A DNA stretch of 64,000 bases from Rhizobium sp. CSW-27 (lineage in GTDB: Bacteria > Pseudomonadota > Alphaproteobacteria > Rhizobiales > Rhizobiaceae). Numbering within the stretch: position 1 is the first letter of the stretch; every line of letters starts with the position of its first letter. The notes beneath the pieces are model-generated. The model had not been told where the DNA came from, did not search any database, and saw only the letters and a list, made by a program, of their open reading frames with translations. The stretch covers positions 372,001 to 436,000 of the forward strand of contig NZ_JAHHZO010000002.1 of NCBI RefSeq assembly GCF_018760785.1. The letters are read 5' to 3'. Both the position numbers and the translations under genes were made by a program. Shown one piece after another: positions 1 through 9,873 of this stretch.

Positions 1-935
1 ACGGAGGCATCGAGCAGCTTCGGCGCGCCGGTCGCGGACTTCACCACGCCCTTGTCGTCGAAGGTGACCTTCAGCTCGCCGAGATACTTGGAATAGGCAT
101 AGGCGGTGACGACCGGAACCTCGACGCCCGACGGGTTCTTCACGAGGGTCGGATAGGGGCCGGAGGCCTTGGGATCGGTGGAGGAGAGGTAGGTGTGGCT
201 GTGGCCGCCGACGATGACGTCGATGCCGTCCACGGCAGCGGCGATTTCCTGGTCCTTGTTGTAGCCGACATGGGTCAGCGCGATGATCTTGTTGACGCCC
301 TGCGCCTGGATCTCCTTCACCGCAGCCTTCAGGTAGGTGATCTCGTCTTCGAACTTGATGTCCGGGCCGGGGGAGGAGGTTTCGGCGGTGTCTGTTGCCA
401 GAACGGATACCACGGCCACCTTCTGGCCGCCGATCTCCTTGATCACATAGCCCTTGTACTTGCCGTCGAGCAGCGAGCCCTTGGCCGGAATCGTGTTGCC
501 GGAAATGATCGGGAACTTCAGTGCGCCGATGAACTTGTCGAGTTCCTGCGGGCCATCATCGAATTCATGGTTGCCGATGGCCATGACGTCGAAGCCGATG
601 CCGTTCATGAAATCGGCCACCGGGGCGCTCTTGAAGGTGCTGTAGAACAGCGAGCCCTGGAACTGATCGCCGGCATCGAGAACCAGCAGGTTGGCGCCCG
701 GATTGTCCTTGCGGAAGCCATCGACGGCGCTCTTCACGCGGGCGATGCCGCCGAAGCATTCCTTGGCGTCCTGTTCCTTGGCGGTGCAGGTCGAATCGTA
801 CTTGTTGATCGCCTCGATGCGCGAGTGCAGATCGTTGATGTGGAGGATGTCGAGCTGGTAGTCCGCAAAGGCAACGCCTGCGGACAGGGCAAAGGTCGCC
901 GCGGCGACGACACTGAAACCGACTCTTCTGATCAT
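1..935 (-). CDS. periplasmic 5'-nucleotidase / metallophosphatase, C-terminus cut off
   Basis: Exported bifunctional 5'-nucleotidase/UDP-sugar hydrolase-type enzyme that would dephosphorylate nucleotides in the periplasm. About 311 residues are visible; the gene runs off the left edge, so the C-terminal substrate-binding domain is missing here. The ATG at 935 gives a classic signal peptide ending AFA-DY. Metallophosphatase metal-binding motifs follow in order: NDLHS (about residue 34), GDQFQGS (about 90), GNHEFDDG (about 118), THVGYNKD and GGHSHT. The first motif reads DLHS where the family usually has DxHG. It lies alone on the minus strand, downstream of omp10 and separated from it by a terminator. 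The family is clear; the substrate is inferred. Confidence 0.85.
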   Translation of the reverse strand, partial: MIRRVGFSVVAAATFALSAGVAFADYQLDILHINDLHSRIEAINKYDSTCTAKEQDAKECFGGIARVKSAVDGFRKDNPGANLLVLDAGDQFQGSLFYSTFKSAPVADFMNGIGFDVMAIGNHEFDDGPQELDKFIGALKFPIISGNTIPAKGSLLDGKYKGYVIKEIGGQKVAVVSVLATDTAETSSPGPDIKFEDEITYLKAAVKEIQAQGVNKIIALTHVGYNKDQEIAAAVDGIDVIVGGHSHTYLSSTDPKASGPYPTLVKNPSGVEVPVVTAYAYSKYLGELKVTFDDKGVVKSATGAPKLLDAS

Positions 936-1100
936 CCTGGTTTTCTCCTGTTGCTTGGGCGACGTCCCTTGCGCCCGTTCCGCCTGCTTATAATTGTGCT
1001 TTGTGACACGCATGTCATAAGCCATGTTTTCATCGGCGTCAGGCGACTTCAAGAGAAATATGACAAAGGTGCATCTTCCATGTGCTGCAACTGATACAGG

Positions 1101-1123
1101 AAACCCCGCCGGAGCGGGGTTTT
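1101..1123 (-). terminator. hairpin terminator downstream of omp10
   Basis: A nine-base perfect inverted repeat (AAACCCCGC / GCGGGGTTT) with a four-base loop lies about 40 bases past the omp10 stop codon. Each arm begins or ends in an A or T run, so it could stop transcription in either direction. The expected job is ending the minus-strand omp10 transcript. Confidence 0.6.
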
Positions 1124-1161
1124 GCTGCAGGTCGGCTTGTGGATAACCTCTGAAGGTTGTC

Positions 1162-1527
1162 TCAGCCCTGATGGCGCATCAGCGAGAACTGCGAACCGGT
1201 ATCGGAGGTGCAGTTCAGCTGGTTCGGCGTGACGAGCGCGCAGTTGACGCGCGACTGGGTCTGCCGGACGATCGAGGTCATGTTGATTTCCACCAGCGTC
1301 GGCGAGGTGTTGATGTAGGTGCCGGTGGCAAGCAGCGCGTTGTTGTCGGTCGAGCGGGTGTTGAACGTACCGCCCTGGAAGGTGGACACGATGCCGTTCG
1401 GATCGACCCAGCTGCCTTCGACGCCCTGCGGCTGCGCGGGTGGCAGCGGGCGCGGCTCCGGCGAGGATACACAGGCCGACAGCATCATGGCGGCGGCAAC
1501 GAGCGCGAGGCTCCCTTTTGTCTTCAT
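1162..1527 (-). CDS. omp10: Omp10-family outer membrane lipoprotein
   Basis: Small outer-membrane lipoprotein of 121 residues resembling Brucella Omp10. The start is placed at the ATG at 1527 rather than further upstream: it has a GGAGA ribosome-binding site, and the product then begins with a lipoprotein signal peptide ending in lipobox LSAC (Cys about 20). The mature part carries the family's recognisable segments [21 protein letters not shown] and QLNCTS, so two cysteines remain after the lipid-modified one. It stands alone between homospermidine synthase upstream and its own terminator downstream. The role in envelope integrity or host interaction is known for Brucella and only inferred here. 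Confidence 0.85.
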   Translation of the reverse strand: MKTKGSLALVAAAMMLSACVSSPEPRPLPPAQPQGVEGSWVDPNGIVSTFQGGTFNTRSTDNNALLATGTYINTSPTLVEINMTSIVRQTQSRVNCALVTPNQLNCTSDTGSQFSLMRHQG

Positions 1528-1676
1528 TCTTTCGTCTCCCGCGATTCGGACGCAAGCATCATCAGGAACCGACGATGGCGCGAACGCTAATCTAATGCAA
1601 GGCGGCCGCTTTGACAGGGGCCGCCCTGCGGGCACTCACGACCGCTTCCCGAAGGCTCGGCCGGCGGGCGCATGCA

Positions 1677-3122
1677 TCAGTTGCGCACCAGAATGTTCTT
1701 GAACTGCCACGGGTCCTTCTCGTCCAGATCTTCCGGGAAGAGACCCGGGCGACCGTCGAGCGGCGTCCAGTCGGTATAGTGGCCTTCAACCGGGCCAAGA
1801 TAGGGCGACTGCACTTCAAGGCAGCGCTTGTAATCCATCTCGTCGGCTTCGACGATGCCGGCCTTCGGGTTTTCCAGCGCCCAGACCATGCCGGCGAGGA
1901 CGGCGGAGGTTACCTGCAGGCCGGTTGCGTTCTGGTAGGGAGCGATCTGGCGGGTCTCTTCCAGCGACAGGCGCGAACCATACCAGTAGGCGTTCTTTTC
2001 GTGGCCGTAGAGCAGCACGCCGAGTTCGTCGACGCCGTCGACCAGTTCGTTCTCGTCGAGAACATGCAGAACCGGCTGCGCATTGCCGCCATTGCCGAAC
2101 ATTTCGTGCAGCGACAGAACCGCGTCATTGGCCGGGTGATAGGCATAATGGCAGGTCGGGCGGTAGACGGCTTCGCCATCCTTCTCGACGGTGAAGAAGT
2201 CGGCGATGGAAATCGATTCGTTGTGGGTGACGAGGAAGCCGTATTGCGGGCCGGGCGTCGGGCACCAGGTGCGCACGCGGGTATTGGCGCCCGGCTGCTC
2301 CAGATAGATCGCCGCCTTGCAGCCCTTCTTGTGCTTCTTGGCGTTCTTCGGCATCCACTTCTCGTGCGTGCCCCAGCCGAGTTCGGAGGGCTGCAGGCCT
2401 TCCGAGATGAAGCCTTCGACCGACCACGTGTTCCAGAACACGTTGAGCGGCTTCGGGTTCTTGGTGCGCTGGGTATCGCGCTCGGCGATGTGGATGCCCT
2501 TGACGCCGACCTTCTTCATCAGCTTGGCCCAGCCTTCGCGATCATCGAAGGCCGGCTCTTCTACGTCGATGCCGACATCCCTGGCGATGTTCAGCAGGGC
2601 CTGCTTGACGAACCAGGAAACCATGCCCGGATTGGCGCCGCAGCAGGAAACGGCAGTGGTGCCGCCGGGGTTCTTCTTCTTTTCCTGGCGCACGGTCTCG
2701 CGCAGCGCGTAGTTGGTGCGGTCGGCATTCTTCATGCTCTTGTCGAAGTAGAAGCCGAGCCAGGGCTCGACGACGGTGTCGATATAGAGCACGTCCAGCT
2801 TGCGGCAGAACTTGATGAGGTCGAGCGAGCCGGTATCGACCGAAAGATTGACGCAGAAACCCTGGCCTTCGCCTTCGGTCAGAAGCGGCTTCAGCAGTTC
2901 CTTGTAATTGTCCTTGGTGACATGCGCCTGGATGAACTTGACGCCATGCTTTTCCAGGATCGCCTTGTCGTCGTCACGCGGATCGATGACCACCATGCGG
3001 CTCTTGTCGAACTTGAAGTGCCTCTCGATCAGCGGCAGCGTGCCGCGACCGATGGAGCCGAAGCCGATCATGACGATCGGACCGGTGATTTCGGCATAAA
3101 CCGGATGGGTGGTTTCAGTCAT
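1677..3122 (-). CDS. hss: homospermidine synthase
   Basis: NAD+-dependent homospermidine synthase (EC 2.5.1.44 family), which joins two putrescines, or putrescine and spermidine, to make sym-homospermidine, the typical long polyamine of rhizobia. At 481 residues it has the usual family length. The N-terminal Rossmann loop reads GFGSIGRG (about residues 20-27). Conserved blocks include VIDPRDDD, YIDTVVEPW and CCGANPGMVSW. The ATG at 3122 has an AAGGAG site about seven bases upstream. The gene stands alone with a roughly 150-base leader that contains a strong hairpin (see 3199-3231). No polyamine decarboxylase is adjacent, so putrescine must be supplied from elsewhere. Confidence 0.95.
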   Translation of the reverse strand: MTETTHPVYAEITGPIVMIGFGSIGRGTLPLIERHFKFDKSRMVVIDPRDDDKAILEKHGVKFIQAHVTKDNYKELLKPLLTEGEGQGFCVNLSVDTGSLDLIKFCRKLDVLYIDTVVEPWLGFYFDKSMKNADRTNYALRETVRQEKKKNPGGTTAVSCCGANPGMVSWFVKQALLNIARDVGIDVEEPAFDDREGWAKLMKKVGVKGIHIAERDTQRTKNPKPLNVFWNTWSVEGFISEGLQPSELGWGTHEKWMPKNAKKHKKGCKAAIYLEQPGANTRVRTWCPTPGPQYGFLVTHNESISIADFFTVEKDGEAVYRPTCHYAYHPANDAVLSLHEMFGNGGNAQPVLHVLDENELVDGVDELGVLLYGHEKNAYWYGSRLSLEETRQIAPYQNATGLQVTSAVLAGMVWALENPKAGIVEADEMDYKRCLEVQSPYLGPVEGHYTDWTPLDGRPGLFPEDLDEKDPWQFKNILVRN

Positions 3123-3198
3123 GTTGAGCTCCTTCGGCCCCTCGGATGATCAAGCAGTGAGGGCCGTGTTGCGGCAATGGTTGCGTGCGCTTTCGGCG

Positions 3199-3231
3199 GG
3201 GTCGAGACCCATCCTCATCGGGTTTCGACCC
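3199..3231 (-). repeat. inverted repeat in the hss leader
   Basis: Twelve-base arms GGGTCGAGACCC and GGGTTTCGACCC pair at 11 of 12 positions around a nine-base loop. They lie about 75-110 bases upstream of the hss start codon. On the hss transcript this would be a stable 5' leader hairpin; as DNA it could be an operator. Its function is unknown. Confidence 0.5.
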
Positions 3232-3277
3232 TAGACCACAAATCGCGCCCACAATAAAGAGGGCGAACACAACAGGG

Positions 3278-4186
3278 CTATGGCAGAACCTGTGAAAGTT
3301 GAAGCCTGTCGGCCGCCCCGCTCAGTCGCGTAATCAGCGCCTCGCGTTTGCGGGAAAGCCCCTTGTAGGCTGCCTGTTCCTCGGTCAGTTCGCCAAGCTG
3401 GCGGGCGAGCGCGCGCATCAGGCCAGCGCCGTCCGGCTCGCGGGCAAGGGCCGTGATCGGATCGAGATAGATGCGGATGGTGAAGAGGATGTCGCCGCTT
3501 TCGGGCAGCTTGCGCAGCGTCTGGCGCTCGACGCGCAGCACCGCCTGTTCCGGCGGCAGGTCCGGCATCACGCGCTGGCTCTTCGCCTTTGGCAGAAACA
3601 GCCGGTCGGTCCAGTTCAGCGACCAGTTGAGGCGCTTGACCGCGCGATCGACCGGCAGGCGGTCGAACATGCGGTTGATCAGTTCCGCATTGCGGCTGCC
3701 GCCCTGAAAATCCGGCACCTCCGCATGCACTTCGTCCATCACCCGGCCGAATTTCTCTTCAAGCGACCAGGAGGAGGGGAAGGCGACGAAGGCGGCGGCG
3801 ATGCGCCAGCCGGCATCTCCCCGGCGCATCAGGACAAGATCGTCCTGCACCAGAAGTCCTGCCATCTCGAGCGCGGGGCGGGCTTCGTCGGCAAGGTTCA
3901 CCGCCGGTGCGGCCTCGATCTCGATGCGGTTGCCGATCCTGCGGTAAAGATCGGGGTGGCGCTCCGGCAGGTAGGCGGCCAGCAGCGCGAGCACCTCGGC
4001 CTGCGCCTCCTCCGTGCCGGCTTCCGCTTTGAAGATCATCTCCCGGTGGCTTTCGAGCAGCCGGCGCTTTTCTGCGAGATAGGCGGCAAGATCGCCATCC
4101 GGCTCGATCCAGTCGGCCAGATCGAGCTGCGCAAGCCCGATGGTGAAGGGCGTCGCGGAGCCGTCATAGGGGGTATAGGTGGGCAT
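3278..4186 (-). CDS. DUF3445 protein (haem-dependent oxidative N-demethylase-like)
   Basis: 302-residue protein of the DUF3445 family, the family related to the alpha subunit of haem-dependent oxidative N-demethylase. Conserved blocks include VQDDLVLMRR, AAFVAFPSSWSLEEKFGR, INRMFDRL, RLNWSLNW and LRVERQTLRKLP. The ATG at 4186 has a strong GGAGGA site. It is the last gene of a minus-strand run pabB-pabC-DUF3445, starting 27 bases after pabC ends. Genes for the other demethylase subunits are not present nearby. The family is clear but the substrate is unknown, and the link to p-aminobenzoate synthesis rests on operon position only. Confidence 0.8.
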   Translation of the reverse strand: MPTYTPYDGSATPFTIGLAQLDLADWIEPDGDLAAYLAEKRRLLESHREMIFKAEAGTEEAQAEVLALLAAYLPERHPDLYRRIGNRIEIEAAPAVNLADEARPALEMAGLLVQDDLVLMRRGDAGWRIAAAFVAFPSSWSLEEKFGRVMDEVHAEVPDFQGGSRNAELINRMFDRLPVDRAVKRLNWSLNWTDRLFLPKAKSQRVMPDLPPEQAVLRVERQTLRKLPESGDILFTIRIYLDPITALAREPDGAGLMRALARQLGELTEEQAAYKGLSRKREALITRLSGAADRLQLSQVLP

Positions 4187-4213
4187 GGCGTTCCTCCGGC
4201 GGCAGCCGTGTCG

Positions 4214-4876
4214 TCAGCCGGCGCCGACAAGCTCGGCAGCAATCAGCCCGCGCAGCGAATTGCCGACGAAGAGCCTTGCACCCTCCAGGTCCTTCGGCAG
4301 GAGCACTTCCGAGCGGGCCTTGCGCTCGCGGATCAGTTCGGCGCGCAGCACGCCGGGCAAAAGACCACTGCTGAGTGGCGGGGTGACCAGCTGCCCGTCG
4401 GCCGCTTCCACGAACACGTTGGTGATGGTGCCTTCGCAGACCTCGCCGCGCTCGTTGAGCAGCAGAACCTCGTCGGCTTCCTCCGGCGAAAATTCGGCGC
4501 GCGCCGCCTCGTAAGGCTCGCGCCGCGTCGTCTTATGACGGTAGAGCGCATCATCGGACACCATCCGGTGGCTGGCGATCCGCAGGCGCCACACCCTGCC
4601 CTCGGGTTCCGGCACGAAGGGTGTTGCGGCCACCTCGATCTTGCCGCGATAGGTCATGGTGAGCCGCACGCGCAGCGGCTCGCTGCCGCTCACATGCTCC
4701 TTCAGCTGTTCCAGTACCTGTTGCGGCGCACGAAAACCCAGTGCATCGGCCGAGCGGGTCAGGCGCCGCACATGCTGGTCGAGCCTGAGAAAGCCCTGAT
4801 CCGGTTCCCAGCGCAACGTTTCGATCAGCGAGAAATCCGCTGCCGGTTTACTGCGAAGCGCGCTTTTAGCAGACAT
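4214..4876 (-). CDS. pabC: class IV aminotransferase, probable 4-amino-4-deoxychorismate lyase
   Basis: 220-residue PLP-dependent fold-IV enzyme, expected to split aminodeoxychorismate into p-aminobenzoate and pyruvate in folate synthesis. The PLP lysine is probably that of YRHKTTRR (about residue 114). The family segments LLNERGEVCEGTITNVF and LSSGLLPGVLR follow. The protein is somewhat short for the family. Its first 52 bases overlap the end of pabB in another frame, which implies translational coupling, and that partnership is the main reason for choosing the PabC role over a branched-chain or D-amino-acid aminotransferase. Confidence 0.8.
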   Translation of the reverse strand: MSAKSALRSKPAADFSLIETLRWEPDQGFLRLDQHVRRLTRSADALGFRAPQQVLEQLKEHVSGSEPLRVRLTMTYRGKIEVAATPFVPEPEGRVWRLRIASHRMVSDDALYRHKTTRREPYEAARAEFSPEEADEVLLLNERGEVCEGTITNVFVEAADGQLVTPPLSSGLLPGVLRAELIRERKARSEVLLPKDLEGARLFVGNSLRGLIAAELVGAG

Positions 4877-6009
4877 TCTTCATATTCCGTCTCGGCCTTC
4901 GAATCGAACACGATGCCGCCGCCGACATTGAAGACGGCATTGCCCGTCTTGAAAAGGGTCAGCGTGCGGATGGCCACCGAAAAACGCATCGGCCCGGCCG
5001 GATCGCACCAGCCGATGGCGCCGCAATAGACATCCCGCGGACCCGTTTCCAGTCTGCCGAGGATCTGCATGGCCCACATTTTGGGCGCGCCCGTGACCGA
5101 GCCGCAGGGAAACAGCGCCTCAAGGATCTCCGGCAGGCCTGTTTCGGGCAGCAGCCTGGCCTGCACATGGCTGACCATCTGGTGCACGGTCGGATAGGTC
5201 TCGATGGCAAACAGCCTGGGCACCGAGAGCGTGCCGACCTCCGTGATGCGCGAGATGTCGTTGCGCAAAAGATCGACGATCATGCGGTTTTCGGCCTGGG
5301 TCTTCTCGTCGGCCAGCATGGCGGCAATGATTGCCTCGTCTTCTGAAGCCGTGGCGCCGCGCGCGGCGGTGCCCTTCATCGGATGGGTCTCGATCATCCG
5401 CCTGTCGTCCACCTTGAAGAACAGCTCCGGCGAACGGGACAGGATCACCGGGCCGCCGCGTGCCGCCTCAAGATCGATCAGCGCGCCGTAACGCACCGGC
5501 TGCCGCTCGACCAGCGACCAGAAGGCGTGGCGCGGATCGCCGCGAAAGCGGGCGGCGATCGGCATGGTGAGGTTCGCCTGATAGCAGTCGCCCTGTCTGA
5601 GATGGCGGTGCAGGCGGTCGAAGCGCGCCCGGTAGGCCGGAAAATCCCAGGCGGCCCGCGGCTCTGTGAGGAAGGGGGCGGCTTCGTCCTCGCCGCTCAC
5701 CCCCTCGGGCGGCACGGCCAGCGGATGGCCGGGCGCTTCGGGGCCTTCGAACAGGCCCATGCAGATCAGCGGCGTCTCGCGATCGGGCACGATCAGATGC
5801 CGCAGCTTCTCCTCGAAGATATGGCCGGCCTCATAGGAGATATAGCCGGCAAGCCAGAGGCCCCGGCGTCGCGCCGCCTCCAGCCGTTCGAGCGCCGGCA
5901 GGATCTCGTCCGCCCGGTGCGCGGTGACGACCTCCACCGGCCTGGTGAACAGCAGGCTCTTCTCGTCCCGGTCATCGCGAAACAGGGCGTAGCGGAGGTC
6001 GTCTGTCAT
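4825..6009 (-). CDS. pabB: aminodeoxychorismate synthase component I
   Basis: 394-residue chorismate-utilising enzyme that aminates chorismate to 4-amino-4-deoxychorismate for p-aminobenzoate and folate synthesis. The lysine of HPMKGTAARG lies in the PIKGT-type motif typical of PabB rather than of anthranilate synthase. Other chorismate-binding blocks are AENRMIVDLLRND, GSVTGAPK and GGGIVFDS. A longer frame opens at 6183, but the residues before the ATG at 6009 are low-complexity and unlike the family; the ribosome-binding site at 6009 is weak, so the start is tentative. It leads the pabB-pabC-DUF3445 operon. Confidence 0.88.
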   Translation of the reverse strand: MTDDLRYALFRDDRDEKSLLFTRPVEVVTAHRADEILPALERLEAARRRGLWLAGYISYEAGHIFEEKLRHLIVPDRETPLICMGLFEGPEAPGHPLAVPPEGVSGEDEAAPFLTEPRAAWDFPAYRARFDRLHRHLRQGDCYQANLTMPIAARFRGDPRHAFWSLVERQPVRYGALIDLEAARGGPVILSRSPELFFKVDDRRMIETHPMKGTAARGATASEDEAIIAAMLADEKTQAENRMIVDLLRNDISRITEVGTLSVPRLFAIETYPTVHQMVSHVQARLLPETGLPEILEALFPCGSVTGAPKMWAMQILGRLETGPRDVYCGAIGWCDPAGPMRFSVAIRTLTLFKTGNAVFNVGGGIVFDSKAETEYEECLLKARFAVNRQRISR

Positions 6010-6160
6010 GCGGGCGATCGTGCGGTTTCCTGTTGCTTGCGGTCTTCCCTTGGCGAGAGATGGCGGCAAGGTCAACAAGCAAGAGAAGCGCCGGCCGCCA
6101 ATGGAGGGGGCCGGCCTCGTCGTTGTTGGCGCCGGCTCGCTGGCGGGTTCTCGTGGAGCG

Positions 6161-8038
6161 TTACACCTGGTCGAGCGCCGCAAGCTCGTCGATCAGCCCC
6201 TCGATCATCGAAAGCCCCTTGCTCCAGAAGGCGGGATCGGTGGCGTCGAGGCCGAAGGGGGCAAGCAGTTCCGAGTGGTGCTTGGTGCCGCCGGCCTTCA
6301 GCAGGTCGAAATACTTCTGCTGGAAGCCGCTTTCGGCGTTCTGGTAGACTGCGTAGAGCGAGTTCACCAGGCAGTCGCCGAAGGCATAGGCATAGACGTA
6401 GAAGGGCGAATGAATGAAGTGGGGGATGTATGTCCACCAGGTTTCATAGCCCTCCGAGATGCGGATGGCCGGGCCAAGGCTCTCGCTCTGCACCGAAAGC
6501 CAGAGTTCACCGATCTGCTCGGCGGTCAGTTCGCCCTCGCGGCGCGCCGTGTGCACCTTGCGCTCGAAATCATAGAAGGCGATCTGGCGCACGACGGTGT
6601 TGATCATGTCCTCCACCTTCTGGGCAAGCATGGCCTTGCGCTCGCGCCGGTCGGTGGTGCGCTCCAGAAGTGCGCGGAAGGTCAGCATCTCGCCGAACAC
6701 GGAGGCGGTTTCGGCCAGCGTCAGCGGTGTCTGGCACATCAGCGCGCCCTGCTCGCCGGCCAGCACCTGATGCACGCCATGCCCCAGTTCATGGGCGAGC
6801 GTCATGACATCGCGCGGCTTGCCGAGATAGTTGACGAGCACGTAAGGATGGGCGGAAGGCACGGTCGGATGGGCGAAGGCACCGGGCGCCTTGCCGGCGC
6901 GGGCGGGCGCGTCGATCCAGCCCTCGTCGAAGAAGCGGCCGGCAATCGCGGCCATTTCCGGCGCGAACCGGCCATAGGCGGCCAGCACCGTTTCCTTTGC
7001 CTCGTTCCAGGGAATGAGCGCGTTCGGGCTTTCCGGAAGCGGGGCATTGCGGTCCCAGAAATTCATCTGCTCCATGCCGAGCCACTTGGCCTTCATCGCA
7101 TAATAGCGATGGGAGAGGCGCGGATAGGCCTCGCGCACGGCCGCCGCGAGCGCATCCACCACCTCGCGCTCGACGCGGTTGGCGAGGTGGCGCGAATCGG
7201 CAATGTCCTCGAAGCCGCGCCAGCGGTCGCCGATTTCCTTGTCTTTCGCCAGCGTGTTGGTGATCAGCGTGAAGACGCGCAGGTTTTCGCCGAAGGTCTT
7301 CGACAGGGCGGCCGCTGCCTTGCGCCGGGTTTCCTCATCGGGCTCCTGCAGCAGGTTCAGGGTGCGCTCCAGCGGCAGTTTCTCGCCGTCGAGGTCGAAG
7401 CGCAGATCCGCCATGGTCTCGTCGAACAGACGGTTGAAGGCGCCGGCGCTGGTCATGGACTTTTCGAGGAACAACTGCTCCAGCCGGTCGTCCAGCTGGA
7501 AGGGCTTGTCCTTGCGCAGGTCGAGCAGCCAGGGCGCGTAATGGGCGGCCCGCTCGTCGGCCTTCAGGCAGGCGTCGATCTGCGAATCATCAATGCGGTT
7601 CAGCTCGAGCGGGAAGAACAGCAGGTGGGCGGAAAGATCCGTCAGTTTTGCCTGCACATCACCGAAGAACTTGCCGTTGGCGGGACTTGCGGTATCTGAA
7701 TAGTAGGTAAGGCCGGCAAACGAGCCGATGCGGCCGACCAGGTCGTCCAGCGCCTCGTATGCGGCGATCGCAGCCCCCAGCCCTTCGTCGCCCGTGCGGG
7801 CCGCAGCATCCGAAAGCCTGCCTTTCCACCTGGTTTCGAAGGCAAGCGCCATCTCCATGGCGCGGGAAAGATCGTTAACGAATTCGGTACTGTCGCGCGA
7901 AGGGTAGAGGTCCTCGAGCTTCCAGACCGGCAAATCGCCAAGATCGGCATCGGACGGACTTGCGGCGCTGGCTCCATTCGATACAAAGGGAATCTGCCTG
8001 AAAAGGTTGCTGCGACTGGCGGAAAAGGCGGATGGCAC
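6161..8038 (-). CDS. pepF: M3-family oligoendopeptidase (PepF-like)
   Basis: Cytoplasmic zinc metallopeptidase of 625 residues, thimet/oligoendopeptidase F group, cleaving short peptides. The zinc motif HELGHGVH is at about residues 416-423, with the third-ligand region LAETASVFGE about 25 residues later, as expected for M3 enzymes. The N-terminal segment LPVWKLEDLYPS is typical of the PepF-like branch. The start is a GTG at 8038 with a GGGAG site eight bases upstream. It is transcribed away from the response-regulator gene at 8202, so the two share a 163-base control region. Confidence 0.92.
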   Translation of the reverse strand: MPSAFSASRSNLFRQIPFVSNGASAASPSDADLGDLPVWKLEDLYPSRDSTEFVNDLSRAMEMALAFETRWKGRLSDAAARTGDEGLGAAIAAYEALDDLVGRIGSFAGLTYYSDTASPANGKFFGDVQAKLTDLSAHLLFFPLELNRIDDSQIDACLKADERAAHYAPWLLDLRKDKPFQLDDRLEQLFLEKSMTSAGAFNRLFDETMADLRFDLDGEKLPLERTLNLLQEPDEETRRKAAAALSKTFGENLRVFTLITNTLAKDKEIGDRWRGFEDIADSRHLANRVEREVVDALAAAVREAYPRLSHRYYAMKAKWLGMEQMNFWDRNAPLPESPNALIPWNEAKETVLAAYGRFAPEMAAIAGRFFDEGWIDAPARAGKAPGAFAHPTVPSAHPYVLVNYLGKPRDVMTLAHELGHGVHQVLAGEQGALMCQTPLTLAETASVFGEMLTFRALLERTTDRRERKAMLAQKVEDMINTVVRQIAFYDFERKVHTARREGELTAEQIGELWLSVQSESLGPAIRISEGYETWWTYIPHFIHSPFYVYAYAFGDCLVNSLYAVYQNAESGFQQKYFDLLKAGGTKHHSELLAPFGLDATDPAFWSKGLSMIEGLIDELAALDQV

Positions 8039-8093
8039 GATCTGGCTCCCTTGTAATCTCTGATATATTCAGGTGTCTGGTTGTTTTCATGGC

Positions 8094-8109
8094 TGGCGGG
8101 TAAAATGCA
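8094..8109 (+). promoter_or_regulatory. possible sigma-54 (-24/-12) promoter
   Basis: TGGCGGGTAAAATGCA matches the sigma-54 pattern TGGCACG-N4-TTGCA at the invariant GG and GC, which are separated by exactly ten bases. It lies about 95 bases before the ATG of the sigma-54-dependent activator at 8202. Two departures from consensus (GGG for ACG, ATGC for TTGC) keep confidence low. Confidence 0.3.
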
Positions 8110-8201
8110 AGCATTTCTCAAAACGGGATGTTTAAGCCTGCCTGAGACAACCTTGCATACTGGGTCCCGCTGTGGGACAAAGACATGATTCTGGAGCGAG
8201 C

Positions 8202-9737
<1,536 letters not shown>

Positions 9738-9873
9738 CCCCCACGCCGCCTCGCTCCTATTGATCTGGCCGTTCGAAAATTCGCATATTCATCTTCGGGC
9801 AAGTATGGTCGGTCACCCTTCGTCAACCTTTCAGTAGGGATTTGTTGACTATGAAGGAAGGACTTGTGCACGT

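Noticed and set aside
1001..1018. PHO box upstream of the 5'-nucleotidase
   Set aside because: TGACA-N4-TGTCA is present, but the two halves are inverted, whereas PHO boxes are direct repeats of CTGTCAT-like units. Kept only as an unassigned palindrome.
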